NCBI RefSeq assembly: GCF_021018745.1
Contig: NZ_CP063845.1
Span: 744,001 to 808,000, forward strand
From: Gloeobacter morelensis MG652769
GTDB lineage: Bacteria; Cyanobacteriota; Cyanobacteriia; Gloeobacterales; Gloeobacteraceae
Length of the DNA stretch: 64,000 nucleotides
Direction of reading: 5' to 3'
The notes under the pieces were generated by a model. It worked only from the letters and a program-made list of their open reading frames with translations, made no database searches and was not told the DNA's origin. Position 1 is the first letter of the stretch, and every line of letters begins with the position of its first letter. Positions 24,801 to 33,746 of the stretch are shown piece by piece. The translations under genes and the position numbers were made by a program.

Positions 24801-24875
24801 ATGAGTATACCTGGTACTAGCTTGAATCTTCGGACCGCGAACGGTCGGCTGTGCGCCGGAGCTGTGGCTCTCTAA
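24801..24875 (+). CDS. possible 24-aa peptide in an isolated transcript
   Basis: ATG at 24801 preceded by GGGAGGTGG with correct spacing; it encodes a 24-residue peptide (MSIPGTSLNLRTANG, then RLCAGAVAL) ended by TAA. A promoter-like sequence lies 50 bases upstream and a strong terminator 50 bases downstream, so the whole unit is about 205 nt. It could be a small protein, a leader, or a small RNA whose ORF is incidental. I know no homologue. The complete signal set is the reason to list it. Confidence 0.45.
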   Translation: MSIPGTSLNLRTANGRLCAGAVAL

Positions 24876-24924
24876 GAGTTTCCTTTCGGCAGTCTTGACT
24901 GCGGAATATCCAGATTCGCCGGGA

Positions 24925-24963
24925 CGCCCCCTTAGCAACTGCTGAGGGGGCGACTGGTTTTTT
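24925..24963 (+). terminator. intrinsic terminator downstream of the 24-aa ORF
   Basis: 12-bp stem CGCCCCCTTAGC / GCTGAGGGGGCG (one T-G wobble), 4-base loop, then six T residues at 24958-24963. The only upstream plus-strand unit is the 24-codon ORF. It also lies just past the end of the convergent plsX gene. Confidence 0.88.
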
Positions 24964-24969
24964 AACCGG

Positions 24970-25965
24970 TCACATCGGTAAAATCAATTGCTGCTGGATG
25001 CGCTCGAGCACCCGGTTATCCAGGGCCTCTTTGGCCAGGCGGATGGCGCTCAAGATGCCCTGGGCCTTCGAGGAGCCATGGGCAATGATGCAGACACCGT
25101 TGACCCCGAGAAGCAGCCCGCCGCCGTAGGCCGCGTAGTCCATGCGCTGCTTGACCTGGCCCAGGTTGTTGCGCATCAGGGCGATGCCGATTTTGCCGGG
25201 GATGCCCCGCGGCAACTCTTCGCGCAGGATCTGCAGGGCCACCAGCCCGACACCCTCGGCAAATTTGAGCAGCACGTTGCCCATGAAGCCGTCACAGACG
25301 ACGACATCGAAGCGACCGGTCATCACGTCGCGCCCTTCGCAGTTACCTGCAAACGGCACGTGGGGGTTGTTGACGAGCATCTCGTAGGCGTCGGCGACCA
25401 GTTCGTTACCCTTGCCGCGCTCCTCGCCGATGTTGAGCAGGCCGACTTTGGGCTCGGCCACCCCGAGCACGTAGCGGCTGTAGAGTGCTCCCATCAGGGC
25501 GAACTGCTCCAAAAAGCGCGGCCTGCTGTCGGTGTTGGCCCCAACATCGAGCAGCAGCACCCGCTTGCCCAGTTTGAGCGTCGGCAGCATCGCACCGATG
25601 GCGGGCCGCTCGATGCCCGGAAGCCTGCCGATGCGAAAGAGGGCCGCCGCCATCGCCGCCCCGGTATTGCCGGCGGCCACCGCCGCTTCCGCCCGGCCCT
25701 GTTTGACCAGATCCATCGTCACCATGATCGAGGAGTTCGGTTTGCGGCGGACGATCGTGGGCTCCTCACCCATGCCGACTTGCTCTGGTGCATCGACAAT
25801 TTCGACCGATTGGGCGGCATTGTGCCTGCGCAGTTCAGGCAAGATGGCCTCGGCGCTACCGACCAGCACAATATCGACACCCAACTGTGCCCGGGCCAAA
25901 AGGGCACCCTGCACGATTTCCTGCGGGGCGTAATCGCCGCCCATGGCATCAATTGCGATGCGCAC
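24970..25965 (-). CDS. plsX: phosphate acyltransferase PlsX
   Basis: 331-aa PlsX, which converts acyl-ACP and phosphate to acyl-phosphate, the first acyl donor for phosphatidic acid in bacteria. Signature sequences are RIAIDAMGGDYAP at the N-terminus, MTMDLVKQGRAEAAVAAGNTGA, LLDVGANTD, GLLNIGEERGKGNE and CDGFMGNVLLKFAEG. GTG at 25965 starts right before the conserved strand; longer starts up to 26052 are in frame. FabH, often next to plsX, is not here. Its promoter should lie in the 224-base divergent gap 25966-26189. Confidence 0.93.
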   Translation of the reverse strand: MRIAIDAMGGDYAPQEIVQGALLARAQLGVDIVLVGSAEAILPELRRHNAAQSVEIVDAPEQVGMGEEPTIVRRKPNSSIMVTMDLVKQGRAEAAVAAGNTGAAMAAALFRIGRLPGIERPAIGAMLPTLKLGKRVLLLDVGANTDSRPRFLEQFALMGALYSRYVLGVAEPKVGLLNIGEERGKGNELVADAYEMLVNNPHVPFAGNCEGRDVMTGRFDVVVCDGFMGNVLLKFAEGVGLVALQILREELPRGIPGKIGIALMRNNLGQVKQRMDYAAYGGGLLLGVNGVCIIAHGSSKAQGILSAIRLAKEALDNRVLERIQQQLILPM

Positions 25966-26189
25966 GGTCTTTTCCCATCCGTTCACTCCCGCTACCCGAC
26001 GAGGGTATTCAGCACCGTTGTCTCTGTAAACCACTGTATCGGACGGCGGCAAGTCTTACTGCTGCCGACTTCGAAAAGTTCGCGATCACTTGTCATTTTC
26101 CGGTGGCCACTGGATATACTAAGCAGTATGGCAAGCTCAGACCGCTGGCACTGCGGGCGGTGATCCTCCTGAGGCATGAGGCACAATGA

Positions 26190-27789
<1,600 letters not shown>

Positions 27790-28060
27790 ATCAAACTCAT
27801 AATGTCTATAAGCCATAGTTATCTAAAAAAGAAAGATCTTCAGAGCTTAAAAACTCAGTAAAATAGAGCGGGATAAGTGCAACCCTGCCGGGAAGTAGTT
27901 AGACACTGCTTCCCTCTCTAATTCACAATTCAATCGCCTGCCTGCTGCAGATGTTCATCTTGCCCGCAAGCAGGTATTGTGATGCGGCTGTACCATCCCT
28001 TCCGGGTGATGCTCCTGTTTGGCTAGACTGGAGGCGGTTCTACCGCAGGGAGACTCCACG

Positions 28061-28267
28061 ATGGCAGGACAGGGAAGTGCAGGCAACGTGATCGCAGCGG
28101 CGCTCAGTTTCTTCGTACCGGGCCTGGGGCAGCTCACCCAGGGACGCCTGCTCACAGCCGCTTTGCATCTGCTCTTCAGCGGCATTCTTTGGGTGGTGAG
28201 CTTCGGCACCCTCGGCTGGATCGTCCATATCTGGTCGGCCTACAGCGCTGCGGTCTGGCGTACCTAG
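28061..28267 (+). CDS. small two-helix membrane protein
   Basis: 68-aa protein with two hydrophobic helices (VIAAALSFFVPGLGQL and LLTAALHLLFSGILWVVSF) plus a third short one; the PGLGQLTQG turn is typical of TM2-like small membrane proteins. GGGAG lies 9 bases before the ATG. Its last bases overlap the convergent tetR gene. The preceding 271-base gap has only a weak hairpin (GGGAAGTAG near 27890 with CTGCTTCCC). Confidence 0.7.
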   Translation: MAGQGSAGNVIAAALSFFVPGLGQLTQGRLLTAALHLLFSGILWVVSFGTLGWIVHIWSAYSAAVWRT

Positions 28268-28902
28268 GATTTTGGACTGTCGTAGGGCCGCAAGTAAGCC
28301 ACGAGAATATGCTTAGTCTGTTCGAGCATCTGGAAATGATATTTTTCGTCCCCTAGGACCCCGGCGGTGAGTAGCGTGCAGCCGGTGCGCACGCACACAT
28401 CGGCGAGCAGTTCGCAGCGCTCGGGCTGCAGGGCCGGATTGCGCATCGAAAGCAGCGCCGCAAGCACTTTGACCAGTTCGCGATCGAGGCTCTCGTCCTC
28501 GGCTTTGCACAGATGGGGGGTGAGCTGGTGCTGCAGCATCACCGCCCGAAAGCCCGACTGCGACTGAAAATCGCCGTAGGCGTCGATGACATCGCCAACC
28601 ATGCGCTCCAGCGCTACCGCGGCCATCGCCGGGGTGAGCACCTGCGCGCCTAGCGCGTGCAACTGCAAGCAGTAGCGCGCGTCGAGGGCACGGAAGATGG
28701 CCTGCTTGTCCGGAAAAAACTGGTAGAGCGAACCGATCGAAGTCTTGGCGCGCGCGGCAATTGCATTGGTCGTCGCCGCCTCATAACCCACCTCGGCAAA
28801 AATCTCGGCCGCCGCGTCGAGAATGCTGTCGACGCGCTGCCGGCCGCGCTCCTGCTGGGGCGCGCGGCGCATCGAAACGGCTTTGGCTGGCGTGCTGGTC
28901 AT
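28264..28902 (-). CDS. TetR-family transcriptional regulator
   Basis: 212-aa TetR repressor. N-terminal HTH: RVDSILDAAAEIFAEVGYEAATTNAIAARAKTS is the three-helix TetR signature in order, followed by IGSLYQFFPDKQAIFRAL. The C-terminal ligand domain is helical with three Cys (LLADVCVRTGCTLL, HLCKAE). A 45 bp sequence directly upstream (28915-28959) recurs at 30198-30243 ahead of the next operon and contains a palindrome, so autoregulation and control of that operon are likely. The ligand is unknown. Confidence 0.88.
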   Translation of the reverse strand: MTSTPAKAVSMRRAPQQERGRQRVDSILDAAAEIFAEVGYEAATTNAIAARAKTSIGSLYQFFPDKQAIFRALDARYCLQLHALGAQVLTPAMAAVALERMVGDVIDAYGDFQSQSGFRAVMLQHQLTPHLCKAEDESLDRELVKVLAALLSMRNPALQPERCELLADVCVRTGCTLLTAGVLGDEKYHFQMLEQTKHILVAYLRPYDSPKS

Positions 28903-28914
28903 GCCATCAGGTTA

Positions 28915-28959
28915 ACAAGCTTGACAGATACGAGCAATAAGTCATATTCTCTGCGTCAG
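28915..28959. repeat. direct repeat / candidate TetR operator, copy 1
   Basis: Matches 30198-30243 nearly base for base. Within it, TGAC-N2-AT-N7-AT-N2-GTCA at 28922-28944 is an interrupted palindrome of the size of TetR operators. The plus strand also reads TTGACA-18-TATTCT, a promoter-like pair; the minus strand reads TTGCTC-17-TAACCT towards tetR. Confidence 0.7.
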
Positions 28960-29033
28960 ACCAGGCTTGAAGCTTTAAACCTGCAGCTTTCTCCCACATG
29001 TACTGGCCCTGGCGCGTGGATTCACTGAAGAGG

Positions 29034-29306
29034 CTATGGAGCCAGGCGGGTGAGCAGCTTCATGGCCAAGCGGCCTAGAAGAATCAACACCGGCGCGCCA
29101 ATGAGAACAATAGACGTACCAACAGGGTCAATACTGAAACCGTAAAGTAAAGCCAGGAAGCCGACAATCAGATGAATGACGGTGACAGGTTTACGCCATT
29201 TGCGACCATCGTTACGATTGACGAGGCAGTCGTCGAGACCGGCTATTGAAGCAGCCAAGAGAGCCTTTGTAAGCAGTTCCGGAGAAATAAGCTCTGGCAC
29301 AGCCAT
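29034..29306 (-). CDS. small membrane protein
   Basis: 90-aa protein: a 40-residue soluble N-terminal part (AVPELISPELLTKALLAAS, then a basic NRNDGRKWRKP) and two transmembrane helices (VIHLIVGFLALLYGF and IVLIGAPVLILLGRLAM). GAGGAG stands 5 bases before the ATG at 29306. It starts 10 bases after the glycine-zipper gene and is surely co-transcribed with it. No family recognised; such a small polytopic partner could be an immunity or anchor protein, but nothing proves this. Confidence 0.65.
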   Translation of the reverse strand: MAVPELISPELLTKALLAASIAGLDDCLVNRNDGRKWRKPVTVIHLIVGFLALLYGFSIDPVGTSIVLIGAPVLILLGRLAMKLLTRLAP

Positions 29307-29316
29307 GGTCGCTCCT

Positions 29317-30090
29317 CTAATCTTTGTTCGGTGGTGGAGGCGACATGGGTCCGAATTCTTCGTAGGGAGAGGTACCAGGCTGCACCCCGTTCGGTTTCGT
29401 CCAGGCTGGCGGAGTGCCGTGCTCTGCGCAGTAATCTCGGGCTTCTTCTTCGCGTTCAGCTTTGAGGCGTTGCTCCTCGGCCAGCATCCCGCCGATGGTT
29501 GCTCCACCAAGGCCGCCCATCCATTTCCCAGCTTGGGCACCTACCGGTCCTGCGAAGGCACCGCCGACCACTGTACCCAGAGCCTGACCAATAGTCCCGC
29601 CTACTGTCGCTCCCACTCCATCAATGACCAGCTGTTCAAGAATTTCTTGGTCTTCTTCATCCCGTTTATCTTTGGCGGAATGCGGTTCGGCCTGTTCTTG
29701 CCAATACAGATCCCGGCATTCTTGCTCGCTGGGATAGTCGTAGTACACAGCCGGTGGGTCGTATGAGGGACCGGAATCTCCCGGCACATGGTAGCCGCCT
29801 CGCCGGGGATCCCACCGCTCCTCCTCATTGCGGCCATCGGCAATCAGATCTGTGTCTGTCCAGCCAGGCCTGGCTTCGGTGTGTTCTTGAAGGAGATCAG
29901 GCCAAACTTCAAAGCTCTCGCAGGTTGCCTCGGAGACAATATTTGCCTGCCAATCTGGCTCCTGCTCATGGGTCCCGGCCAGAGCCGATGACTTGTTCGT
30001 CAACCACGGATCCATTGCGTACAGAGCCCCGCCTGCGAGGATGTCGAGCGGTTCATCTTCCAACCACGGCTCCATAAACAAAATTGTCAT
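29317..30090 (-). CDS. glycine-zipper protein, unknown function
   Basis: About 257 aa, not recognised. The N-terminal half is acidic, with a duplicated MEPWLEDEP / MDPWLTNK segment and many Trp, Tyr and Pro. Residues about 165-215 form a glycine zipper (GATVGGTIGQALGTVVGGAF, then AGPVGAQAGKWMGGLGGATIG), a pattern used for membrane insertion or oligomer packing. No signal peptide is evident. ATG at 30090 or slightly up- or downstream may be used. The small membrane-protein gene follows by 10 bases. The 45 bp repeat at 30198-30243 lies about 110 bases upstream. Confidence 0.6.
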   Translation of the reverse strand: MTILFMEPWLEDEPLDILAGGALYAMDPWLTNKSSALAGTHEQEPDWQANIVSEATCESFEVWPDLLQEHTEARPGWTDTDLIADGRNEEERWDPRRGGYHVPGDSGPSYDPPAVYYDYPSEQECRDLYWQEQAEPHSAKDKRDEEDQEILEQLVIDGVGATVGGTIGQALGTVVGGAFAGPVGAQAGKWMGGLGGATIGGMLAEEQRLKAEREEEARDYCAEHGTPPAWTKPNGVQPGTSPYEEFGPMSPPPPNKD

Positions 30091-30184
30091 TGTGTATAGA
30101 TAGCAGCATAGCATGCAGCCAAAAACCGGGAGAAATGTCCCTCAAAGAAAGCATCCGCGACAGAGATAGAGGGCGACTGATTCT

Positions 30185-30499
30185 TCAAGATACAACCACA
30201 AGCTTGACAGATACGAGCAATAGCTCATATTCTAATGCGTCAGGCCGAGGTTTGAGGGCTGCAAGACCGAAACGCGTCTCCACGGTACTTTGTAGCAATT
30301 TCAGCGTAGCGGTAGTAGGTAGAGGCTGCGATTGGTTTGTTAATCGTCCGTAGGGATCTGCAGCGCTTTGGGCAATGTTGTCCAGTTGTTCAAGACAATG
30401 TTCAAGATCAATTATGAGTTCCGGGATTTCGCCGTAGCGCTGGAGCAGGTTGAATTCGAGAGCTTTAGCAGAGTCAACAATAGCAATCAACCGCTGCAA
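30185..30499 (-). CDS. doubtful helical ORF
   Basis: 104-aa ORF with a TTG start and codons consistent with a soluble helical protein (LIAIVDSAKALEFNLLQRY, LIIDLEHCLEQLDNIAQSA). It follows the 100-aa gene on the same strand at 48 bases. The C-terminal 18 codons lie in the repeated element at 30198-30243, and the copy near 28915 would encode a similar EYDLLLVSVKLV peptide. It may be real, or a gene remnant carried with the repeat. Confidence 0.3.
   Translation of the reverse strand: MQRLIAIVDSAKALEFNLLQRYGEIPELIIDLEHCLEQLDNIAQSAADPYGRLTNQSQPLPTTATLKLLQSTVETRFGLAALKPRPDALEYELLLVSVKLVVVS
30198..30243. repeat. direct repeat / candidate TetR operator, copy 2
   Basis: Second copy of the 28915-28959 sequence. 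The TTGACA and TATTCT hexamers and 18-base spacing are kept; one half of the palindrome changes from GTCA to CTCA. It lies upstream of the glycine-zipper/membrane-protein operon. Confidence 0.7.
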
Positions 30500-30547
30500 C
30501 AGGCCAAAGATCTCGTCTTCTTCCGGTTATCTCGCCATCAGCTCCGT

Positions 30548-30850
30548 TCACTGCTCCCGTTTGAGCTTGGCTTCTATGCGGCCGATCTCCAGCAGATCCC
30601 GGGGAGTGAGGTGGCTGGTGCGCAGTTCATCCCCCACCATCTCCAGGACCAATCGTCCCTGGAACCAGACTTTGAGGTGCTCCTGCCATTTCTCGACGCG
30701 GTAGGGCTTTCCTGCATAGATGCGGCGAGCCTCGGCATTCGGCTGCAATGCCTCTTTATCCAGCAGCCGTTCGATAATCTCCACAAAGCCTCGCGTTTTT
30801 AAGCCGCACAGCCGGCGCCCGGCATCGGGCCTATCGGTAGATTCTTCCAT
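30548..30850 (-). CDS. hypothetical protein
   Basis: 100-aa charged soluble protein, unassigned: RGFVEIIERLLDKEALQPNA, a Lys/Trp-rich middle (YRVEKWQEHLKVWFQGRLVLEMV) and a helical end (LTPRDLLEIGRIEAKLKRE). Codon use fits the window. It lies 37 bases downstream of the DMT transporter gene on the same strand. I see no known domain. Confidence 0.5.
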   Translation of the reverse strand: MEESTDRPDAGRRLCGLKTRGFVEIIERLLDKEALQPNAEARRIYAGKPYRVEKWQEHLKVWFQGRLVLEMVGDELRTSHLTPRDLLEIGRIEAKLKREQ

Positions 30851-30887
30851 CGCTTCTGGGTAACTCTTTTTCTATTGTGGCGGTCTT

Positions 30888-31826
30888 TCACCGCTGTCCG
30901 ATCACCAATGCGACACCACCTAGGGAGACGAGCACTCCCAAGACGGCCCGGTAACCGATTTTCTCCCCCATCCAGGCGGCAAAAGGCAGGACGAACAGCG
31001 GGCTGGTGGCGCAAAGCGTCTGGGCGATCCCTGCGGCTGTATATTTCAGGGCCGTCTGCTGCAGCCAGATGCCCAAGAAAGTGGCGGCGAACGCGGCAAA
31101 ACCGATCGCTGCGAGCAATTTTCCGAGCGACCACCCGTCTTCGGCAGGCGGTTGCACAAACCAGCCACCCAGAGGTTGCCGTTTCAAGCCCACCCAGACC
31201 AGCACGACGGCAAGCCCCCCACCCAGGCGCAACAGCGTGCTCCAGGCCGGGGTGATCTCTGTTTGCACCAGTGCCTGGCGGGTCAGAACCGCCCCGGCCG
31301 CCTGGCCTAAAGCCCCCAACAAACCGCAGATGACCCCCCAGCGTTGGAAAACAACTGCACTGGGTTCGCTAAGCGGCAATCGGATGCCCGTGCGTTCGCC
31401 AATCACCCAGGCCACCCCGAGCACAGTAAGCACCACGCCGCCCCAGGCCCAAAAGCCCAGTGCTTCTCCTAGAAAAACCAGCGCCAAGAGCGCCGCGAAA
31501 GGCGGATCGAGGGTGCGCAAAATGAGCGCCCGTCTTGCTCCCAATTGCTTCAGAGCTTCGAGAAAGAACGTATCGGCAAGACCAATGCCCACCACTCCAC
31601 TCGCCAGCAGCAAACCCACCGCCTCGGGCCGATCGCCTGCGAGCCCCACCCCCCCCAACCACAGGGTCGGAACCAACAACACCATGGCGATGGCGATCTT
31701 GATCAAGTTCAGCTCCAAGGGCACGATGCGCCTGCCCACCAGGCTCCAGATCACCGAACCCACCGCCCACAAGAAGGCGGCGGCCAGAGCCGCCAGTTCC
31801 CCCCGCAACGCCAGTGCCCCGTCCAC
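30888..31826 (-). CDS. EamA-type DMT superfamily transporter
   Basis: 312-aa membrane protein with about ten hydrophobic helices in two EamA repeats (helices begin LAALAAAFLWAVGSVIWSL and GVICGLLGALGQAAGAVL; the LGEALGFWAWGGVVL and MGEKIGYRAVLGVLV ends of each repeat match the family). Such carriers export metabolites such as amino acids; substrate unknown. It starts with GTG at 31826 and is divergent from a LysR gene 110 bases away, which suggests control by that regulator. Confidence 0.87.
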   Translation of the reverse strand: MDGALALRGELAALAAAFLWAVGSVIWSLVGRRIVPLELNLIKIAIAMVLLVPTLWLGGVGLAGDRPEAVGLLLASGVVGIGLADTFFLEALKQLGARRALILRTLDPPFAALLALVFLGEALGFWAWGGVVLTVLGVAWVIGERTGIRLPLSEPSAVVFQRWGVICGLLGALGQAAGAVLTRQALVQTEITPAWSTLLRLGGGLAVVLVWVGLKRQPLGGWFVQPPAEDGWSLGKLLAAIGFAAFAATFLGIWLQQTALKYTAAGIAQTLCATSPLFVLPFAAWMGEKIGYRAVLGVLVSLGGVALVIGQR

Positions 31827-31936
31827 GCCCGCCCCCGTTTTGCAACGATATTCTCAATCTAGAGAGCCGGTTTTGATACGTCCAATACCTGTTAAGAGGC
31901 TAATTTATATCTGCAACATATCAATTTCTAACTCCT

Positions 31937-32842
31937 ATGGAACTCCGACATCTGAAATATTTCCTGGCAGTCGCAGAGGAACTGCATTTCAGCCGAGCCG
32001 CCGAGAAGCTGCACATGGCCCAACCGCCCTTGAGTCAGCAAATCCGGGTGCTAGAAGCGGAACTGGGGGTGCAGTTGTTCGAGCGCACCCGCCGCAAGGT
32101 GCAGTTGACCGAGGCTGGGCGGGTGTTCTTTGAGGAGGGACAAAGGGCGATGGCCCACCTGGAGCAGGCGGTGAGATCAACGCAACGAGCGGCCCGCGGC
32201 GAGAGCGGTCGGCTTGCGGTCGGCTTCAACAGTTCTGCAGCCTACAGCGTGCTGCCCGCGATTTTGCGCGCCTACCGGCAACGCTTCGCAGAAGTCGAGC
32301 TGGTGTTGCGCGAGTTGACCACCGACCGGCAACTATCGGAGCTGCGCGACGGGCGGATTGACGTTGGTTTTCTCTATCTGCCCGTCGAAGATCCTGCCCT
32401 GCGCTGCGAACCGCTGTTGAGCGAACCGCTGGTGGTTGCTGTGGGCGAATTTCATCCGTTGGCGGGTGAGCGGAGCCTGGGGCTGGAAGCTGTGGCGGAT
32501 GAGCCGCTGATTATCAACCCGCGCGCGGACGGTCGCCGCTTTTACGATCTGGTGACGGGGATTTTTGAGCAGGCGGGGTTCAAGCCGCGCATCGCCCAGG
32601 AGGCGGTGCTCACCCAGACGATCGTGAGCCTGGTGGCGGGTGGTGTCGGCATTGCCCTGCTGCCCGCCTCCGCGCGCCAGTTTCAGCGAGCGGGGGTCGT
32701 CTACAGACCGCTTAGTGAGCAGACCCCCCCTCTGGAGGTGGCCGTCGCCTGGCGGGCGGAGCCCCCGGCAGTGGTGCGCGAGTTCGTGCGGGTGGCCCGG
32801 GAGATCGTCACTGCTGCTCTCGCCGCCGGACAGTCTGTCTGA
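31937..32842 (+). CDS. LysR-family transcriptional regulator
   Basis: 301-aa LTTR. N-terminal winged HTH: ELRHLKYFLAVAEELHFSRA, AQPPLSQQIRVLEAELGVQLFERT. The effector domain begins GRLAVGFNSSAAYSVLP and belongs to the BenM/CatM-like PBP2 group by its GLLYLPV-like loop (DVGFLYLPVED). The AT-rich 110-base divergent region with the EamA gene is the expected binding site. The effector is unknown. Confidence 0.92.
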   Translation: MELRHLKYFLAVAEELHFSRAAEKLHMAQPPLSQQIRVLEAELGVQLFERTRRKVQLTEAGRVFFEEGQRAMAHLEQAVRSTQRAARGESGRLAVGFNSSAAYSVLPAILRAYRQRFAEVELVLRELTTDRQLSELRDGRIDVGFLYLPVEDPALRCEPLLSEPLVVAVGEFHPLAGERSLGLEAVADEPLIINPRADGRRFYDLVTGIFEQAGFKPRIAQEAVLTQTIVSLVAGGVGIALLPASARQFQRAGVVYRPLSEQTPPLEVAVAWRAEPPAVVREFVRVAREIVTAALAAGQSV

Positions 32843-33179
32843 CGGCAGGACGTTTTTCTGGGGAGGGTTTGGCCTACGGCGCGCAATGGGAGGAGTAAGG
32901 GAGGCGGCAATCGGAATGTACATAGGAGTGCTGCATAAGCGAACCAGGGCAACACTGGTTGAAAGTTCTGACAGAGCGCCTGGACAACCAGATCAACTTG
33001 ATGGCTGAATTGCGGGTCGGGTAGACGGTGGCGGCAACGCGGTGGAACCCGACCATTCGCGAGTTTTACCAGAGCAGGGACGCGGTAGGGACAGGAGCTC
33101 GGATCATTTCCCAAGCCCCTGTGTCCGCAGTGGGTGGGGCTAGCAGGTGGTCTATCGAGGCCCCAGCGAGGTGTTCTCC
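32843..33179. other. 337-base gap without a gene
   Basis: Lies between convergent lysR and the DGPF gene. Short ORFs here have no ribosome-binding site or family likeness. I see no clear terminator or repeat; it may be decayed coding sequence. Confidence 0.5.
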
Positions 33180-33611
33180 TCAGGCGTAGCCGCGTTTTTC
33201 GACCTCGCTGCGGAGCCGCTCCTCCTGTTCCCGCAGTTCGGGCGTGAAGGCTTCCCCGAAGTCGCCGGCCTCGAAGAGCGGGCGAATCTCGATTTCAGAT
33301 TCGCCTTCCATCGGGCAGGGACAGCGTTTGACCCAGTCGATGGCCTCCTCCATCGACTGCACCTGCCAGATCCAAAAACCAGCAATCAGTTCCTTGGTCT
33401 CCGTAAAAGGTCCGTCGATGACACTGCGACTGGTACCGGAGAAGCGCACGCGCGCCCCCCTGGAACTGGGATGCAACCCCTCGCCGGCGAGCATAATTCC
33501 CGCCTTGACCAGGGCTTCGTTGTACTTCCCCATCTCGCTCAGCAGTTGCTCGCTGGGCATCACACCGGCCTCGGACTCCTGGGTGGCTTTGATGAAAACC
33601 ATGACTTTCAT
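33180..33611 (-). CDS. YCII-related (DGPF domain) protein
   Basis: 143-aa ferredoxin-like-fold protein of the YciI/DGPF family. It begins MKVMVFIKAT and contains the name-giving motif as IDGPFTETKELIAGFW, followed by MEEAIDWVKRCP. Proteins of this group typically sit beside ECF42 sigma factors, and here such a gene lies 135 bases upstream on the same strand. GGGAG before the ATG supports the start. Molecular role is unknown. Confidence 0.88.
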   Translation of the reverse strand: MKVMVFIKATQESEAGVMPSEQLLSEMGKYNEALVKAGIMLAGEGLHPSSRGARVRFSGTSRSVIDGPFTETKELIAGFWIWQVQSMEEAIDWVKRCPCPMEGESEIEIRPLFEAGDFGEAFTPELREQEERLRSEVEKRGYA

Positions 33612-33746
33612 TGCTCAATCTCCCTGGATGTGCAGTTTGTGAACTGGGCTGCCGGTCGCAGAAGACCGCCTCTCAACCCTTGCTCTGCTACCTAGTCGAA
33701 CTGGAAGTTGCCCAATCGACACTTCGGGCAGATTTTTTCCGTTCGT

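Noticed and set aside
24988-26163. 391-aa plus-strand ORF opposite plsX
   Set aside because: Antisense frame of plsX; composition is a mirror of its codons.
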